This document shows positions 60,622 through 64,000 of a DNA stretch of 64,000 nucleotides, piece after piece. Each line of letters begins with the position of its first letter. Positions within the stretch are counted from its first letter, which is position 1. Position numbers and translations under genes: made by a program. The DNA comes from Archivesica marissinica (lineage: Eukaryota > Mollusca > Bivalvia > Venerida > Vesicomyidae), in the NCBI GenBank assembly GCA_014843695.1, contig CM026401.1:29434562-29498561 (forward strand). Reading direction: 5' to 3'. The notes below the pieces were generated by a model. It made no database searches, had not been told where the DNA came from, and saw nothing but the letters and a program-made list of their open reading frames with translations.

Positions 60622-60799
60622 CAGTAAAACCTGTGTTAGTGGTCACCTCTATTAAGCAGCCAACCTCTATTAAGCAGCCCGCTTCCAGAATCCCAATATG
60701 CTGTTTTACTATTCATTTGACCTCTATTAAGCAGCCACCTGTGCTAAGCAGCCACTTTCTGTGATTCCCTTGGCTGGTTGCTTAAGACAGGTTTGACTG
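60622..60799. mobile_element. pogo/Tc1-mariner-like MITE, 178 bp
   Basis: The termini are CAGTAAAACCTGTGTTA and, inverted, CAGTCAAACCTGTCTTAA. Both ends are flanked by TA (60620-60621 and 60800-60801), the target duplication of the Tc1/mariner/pogo superfamily. Inside, TCTATTAAGCAGCC and close variants occur four times. There is no transposase frame, so it is non-autonomous. Confidence 0.8.
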
Positions 60800-60910
60800 T
60801 ACAAACTTCATATATTAATGCTGGGCAGCAGGGTATTTGTTTATGATTTGCAATGGAATAATGTCAACATCATATCTCAAATAGAGTTCACTTTCCTTCA
60901 AAAAAAAATA

Positions 60911-61250
60911 CAGACGAATCTGTAGTCCAGTGGTAACACGCTGGACTGGTAATCCAGGGATCGCAGGTTCGATCCCTGTCTGACCATAATAAAATTAACA
61001 GTCTTTCAGATGGGACTTTAAACCGAGGTCTCGTGTCGATGCTTTACACCATGCACGTAAAAGAACCAGAGGAGATTCTGGAATGGGTCTCTGTCTGTAT
61101 CATTGCACTATCCTCCAAAAATCTAAAATGACTAATCTCTTCAGGAGGCGTCGTTCATATGGGCAACCGGTAGCGACGAAAAATAAAAGTAAAACACACA
61201 CTAAAAAAAATAAGATAAAAAAAACCATTGTCCATTGTCATAATGAATAT
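60911..61250 (+). mobile_element. SINE type A, copy 3 (full head, extended tail)
   Basis: A box TAGTCCAGTGG at 60923-60933 and a perfect B box AGGTTCGATCC at 60965-60975; the head is preceded by an A-rich stretch. The body and GGGCAACCGGTAGCGACG tail match the other copies. The stretch from about 61191 to 61250, including AAACCATTGTCCATTGTCAT, is also present after copy 2. The two therefore share either an extended tail or a larger source sequence. Confidence 0.88.
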
Positions 61251-61253
61251 CAT

Positions 61254-61451
61254 ATGTCCACAAAGTACCTTCGATTTATGGAAGGATCCAGCTTAAAATC
61301 ATTATTTTTCAATCAAAATTTGCCGCTTGACATATGGCCAAGATTGATTTATGACTGGGAATATATTGTACCCAGCTCCAAAAGTTACTCCAGGTACATC
61401 TGCAAATTCAAGAAAAACGAAAGTGAAGAATTCCTAAAATCTGTGAAATAA
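61254..61451 (+). CDS. Unrecognised 65-residue open frame downstream of the SINE
   Basis: Directly after the extended SINE tail an ATG opens a frame of 65 residues ending in TAA at 61449-61451. The peptide starts MSTKYLRFMEGSSLKSLF and includes PLDIWPRLIYDWEYIVPSS, with a Lys/Glu-rich C-terminus. The aromatic-rich, varied composition looks protein-like and unlike the array frames, and AATAAA overlaps the stop. The frame is also open upstream through the SINE. It could be a small gene, a terminal exon (AG at about 61263), a retrocopy fragment or chance. No family recognised. Confidence 0.22.
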   Translation: MSTKYLRFMEGSSLKSLFFNQNLPLDIWPRLIYDWEYIVPSSKSYSRYICKFKKNESEEFLKSVK

Positions 61452-61914
61452 AAGTACTACGCGAATAAAAAAAAGTACTACGCGACGTGAATAAAAGTAC
61501 TATTTGAGTAAAACTACTATACAGCATATGATTACTATATTTATATGTAATTAATGGGAGAACAATCGCTTAGAGGGTAACATACGATAAGCCATGCAGT
61601 TTCTATAAAATCTCCACTAATACACCCGCAAATTACGTCTCTGGCTCTCCCACTGGGTAAACATGAATAAACCTTGAACTTTGGTGTTGCATGTACCCGG
61701 TGTAGCGTTTAATCACAACTATCAATATATTACTCTCAATAACTTTGCCACATGTCGAGGGATTTTGAAATGGAGTAGGTTATCACCACCACCACACTTG
61801 TAACATGCAACACCAATGCTCAAGGCAAGGTTACAAAATGGTTTCCAATTAATAACTTTTTCAGTTGAAGGGATTTTAACGTAAATAAATTTGACATTTG
61901 TGATCATAACAGAC
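61452..61914. other. Single-copy island
   Basis: AGTACTACGCGA occurs twice near 61452-61490. A 61-codon minus frame (61722-61907) shows no recognisable motif. Otherwise nothing. Confidence 0.5.
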
Positions 61915-62130
61915 CTGATTTTCCGGCAGAGCTGGGTCTCGGACCAGACTCAGAGAACTGTGGAGCAGGCGGCATTTGACTGATGGACCCCCTACTTGAT
62001 GGACGTTTCAGGCTGTTCGGGTCGGGTGTGCGTGGAATCTTAGGACGGGAACCAAACGCAGCTTGGTAATCTGGATGTTTCGGTTTCTGGCTCTGTGTCG
62101 ATGTTCTGCCCGATTTCTGACTGGATGGTC
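61915..62130 (-). CDS. Candidate internal exon, Ser/Pro-rich disordered region (216 nt)
   Basis: On the minus strand an acceptor (ATATTTGTATTTAAG, AG at 62131-62132) is followed by 216 nt that are GC-rich against an AT-rich background, then by AATCAG with a GTCTGT donor at 61909-61914. Only one frame is open across the whole segment: phase 1 in and phase 1 out, 72 codons. The peptide is rich in Ser, Pro, Lys, Arg and Gln, with stretches such as PSSQKSGRTSTQSQKPKH, a short KHPDYQAAFGSRPKIPRTPD, and SISQMPPAPQFSESGPRP. It looks like a disordered linker of a larger cytoskeletal, signalling or scaffold protein; I cannot name it. There is no start or stop inside. The upstream exon would lie beyond the window through the 15-bp array. 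The next candidate exon downstream, in matching phase, is 43367-43429. Confidence 0.5.
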
Positions 62131-62162
62131 CTTAAATACAAATATAATTCTGTGTCAGTCCT

Positions 62163-64000
62163 GTAATATGTGTTATATCTATACGTGTTATATCTATACG
62201 TATTATATCTATACGTGTTATATCTATACGTGTTATATATATACGTGTTATATCTATACATGTTATATCTATACGTGTTATATCTATACGTGTTATATCT
62301 ATATGTGTTATATCTATACGTGTTATATCTATACGTGTTATATCTATACGTGTTATATATATACGTGTTATATCTATACGTGTTATATCTATATGTGTTA
62401 TATCTATACGTGTTATATCTATACGTGTTATATCTATACGTGTTATATCTATACGTGTTATATCTATATGTTATATCTATATGTGTTATATCTATACGTG
62501 TTATATCTATACGTGTTATATATATATACGTGTTATATCTATACGTGTTATATCTATATGTTATATATCTATATGTTATATCTATATGTGTTATATATAT
62601 ACGTGTTATATCTATACGTGTTATATCTATATGTGTTATATCTATATGTTATATCTATACGTGTTATATCTATACGTGTTATATCTATACGTGTTATATA
62701 TATACGTGTTATATCTATACGTGTTATATCTATACGTGTTATATCTATACGTGTTATATCTATATGGGTTATATCTATACGTGTTATATCTATATGTTAT
62801 ATGTATATGTGTTATATCTATACGTGTTATATCTATATGTGTTATATCTATATGTTATATCTATATGTGTTATATCTATACGTGTTATATCTATACGTGT
62901 TATATCTATATGTTATATCTATACGTGTTATATCTATACGTGTTATATCTATATGTGTTATATCTATACGTGTTATATCTATATGGGTTATATCTATAAG
63001 AGTTATATCTATACGTGTTATTTCTATACGTGTTATATCTATATGGGTTATATCTATATGTGTTATATCTATATGTTATATCTATACATGTTATATCTAT
63101 ACGTGTTATATCTATATGTGTTATATCTATATGTTATATCTATACGTGTTATATCTATACGTGTTATATCTATATGTGCTATATCTATACGTGTTATATC
63201 TATATGGGTTATATCTATAAGAGTTATATATATACGTGTTATTTCTATACGTGTTATATCTATATGGGTTATATCTATATGTGTTATATCTATATGTGTT
63301 ATATCTATATGTGTTATATCTATATGTGTTATATCTATATGTGTTATATCTATATGTGTTATATCTATACGTGTTATTTCTATACGTGTTATATCTATAT
63401 GGGTTATATCTATACGTGTTATTTCTATACGTGTTATATCTATATGTGTTATATCTATACGTGTTATATCTATATGGGTTATATCTATACGTGTTATATC
63501 TATATGGGTTATATCTATAAGAGTTATATCTATATGTGTTATATCTATATGTGTTATATCTATACGGGTTATATCTATATGGGTTATATCTATATGGGTT
63601 ATATCTATACAGGTTATATATATATGTGTTATATCTATACGGGTTATATCTATATGTGTTATATCTATATGTGTTATATCTATACGGGTTATATCTATAT
63701 GGGTTATATCTATACATGTTATATCTATATGTGTTATATCTATACGGGTTATATCTATATGTGTTATATCTATATGTGTTATATCTATATGTGTTATATC
63801 TATATGTGTTATATCTATGTGTTATATCTATATGTGTTATATCTATACGGGTTATATCTATATGTGTTATATCTATATGTGTTATATCTATATGTGTTAT
63901 ATCTATATGTGTTATATCTATATGTGTTATATCTATACATGTTATATCTATATGTGTTATATCTATATGTGTTATATCTATACGGGTTATATCTATAAGA
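62163..64000 (+). repeat. 15-bp AT-rich minisatellite running off the window (about 122 units)
   Basis: The unit is TATCTATACGTGTTA. TACGTG varies to TATGTG, TATGGG, TACATG and TACGGG, and some units have TATTTC or ATAAGAG. Occasional 13-bp units shift the phase. Because 15 is a multiple of 3, CYIYT and YLYVL repeats are open for hundreds of codons on plus and YRYNT on minus. Array artefact. It begins 33 bp upstream of the minus-strand candidate exon. Confidence 0.97.

Noticed and set aside
62063..63220. 385-codon CYIYT/YLYVL frame
   Set aside because: 15-bp array read in frame. The stretch before the array belongs to the antisense of the candidate minus-strand exon.
276..64000. Telomeric location
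   Set aside because: No TTAGGG-type arrays are present in the window. A subtelomeric position cannot be excluded but is not shown.

Overview
The window is animal nuclear DNA. It is AT-rich, has no prokaryotic gene organisation, and carries several tRNA-derived SINEs plus TIR-bounded MITE-like elements. The SINE types suggest a mollusc (gastropod or bivalve). That is an inference from their general character, not a database match. There is a scaffold gap at the left edge (1-275) and a second gap of exactly 1,000 Ns (50548-51547), which is a conventional filler size.

The main feature is density of tandem repeats. About twenty minisatellite or satellite arrays with mutually unrelated units (15 to 49 bp) fill roughly three quarters of the called bases. 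They are separated by islands of about 0.1 to 2 kb. Left to right: a 22-bp array of 19.5 kb; a 24-bp array with a strand-switched tail (21.1-23.4 kb); a pyrimidine-rich 33-bp array (25.5-27.2); 32-bp (27.8-28.7); 44-bp (29.8-34.4), ending in a near-perfect foldback against a different 22-bp array (34.5-36.6); 45-bp (38.8-39.4); 28-bp (39.8-40.9); 49-bp (41.7-42.6); a short 33-bp array (42.8-43.0); 36-bp (44.6-45.1); 37-bp (45.4-46.9); another unrelated 37-bp (47.1-48.3); 40-bp (49.0-49.4); 30-bp (49.7-50.2); a 16/22-bp AT array around the gap (50.2-55.4); 19/16-bp (55.7-56.7); 33-bp (56.7-59.9); and a 15-bp array running off the right end (62.2-64.0). Several arrays have higher-order repeats. 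In many arrays the unit variants differ at CpG sites in the way expected of germline methylation.

Nearly all long open frames are products of the arrays: the unit is a multiple of 3, or three units restore frame, and stops are rare. They are often open on both strands, so they are not annotated as genes. The single-copy islands hold a few weak but specific gene signals. Two candidate minus-strand internal exons (61915-62130 and 43367-43429) have splice sites, matching 1-1 phase and similar Ser/Pro/Gly/Lys-rich translations. They could belong to one gene whose intron of about 18.5 kb is mostly satellite. A possible plus-strand exon lies at 19899-19980, and an unrecognised 65-residue frame at 61254-61451. 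No complete gene, rRNA, functional tRNA or CRISPR array can be supported.

The islands also hold at least four SINE types, in full and broken copies. Different tRNA-like heads share the same 3' tails. There is also a 178-bp pogo/Tc1-mariner-like MITE with TA target duplications, and a 126-bp foldback element.
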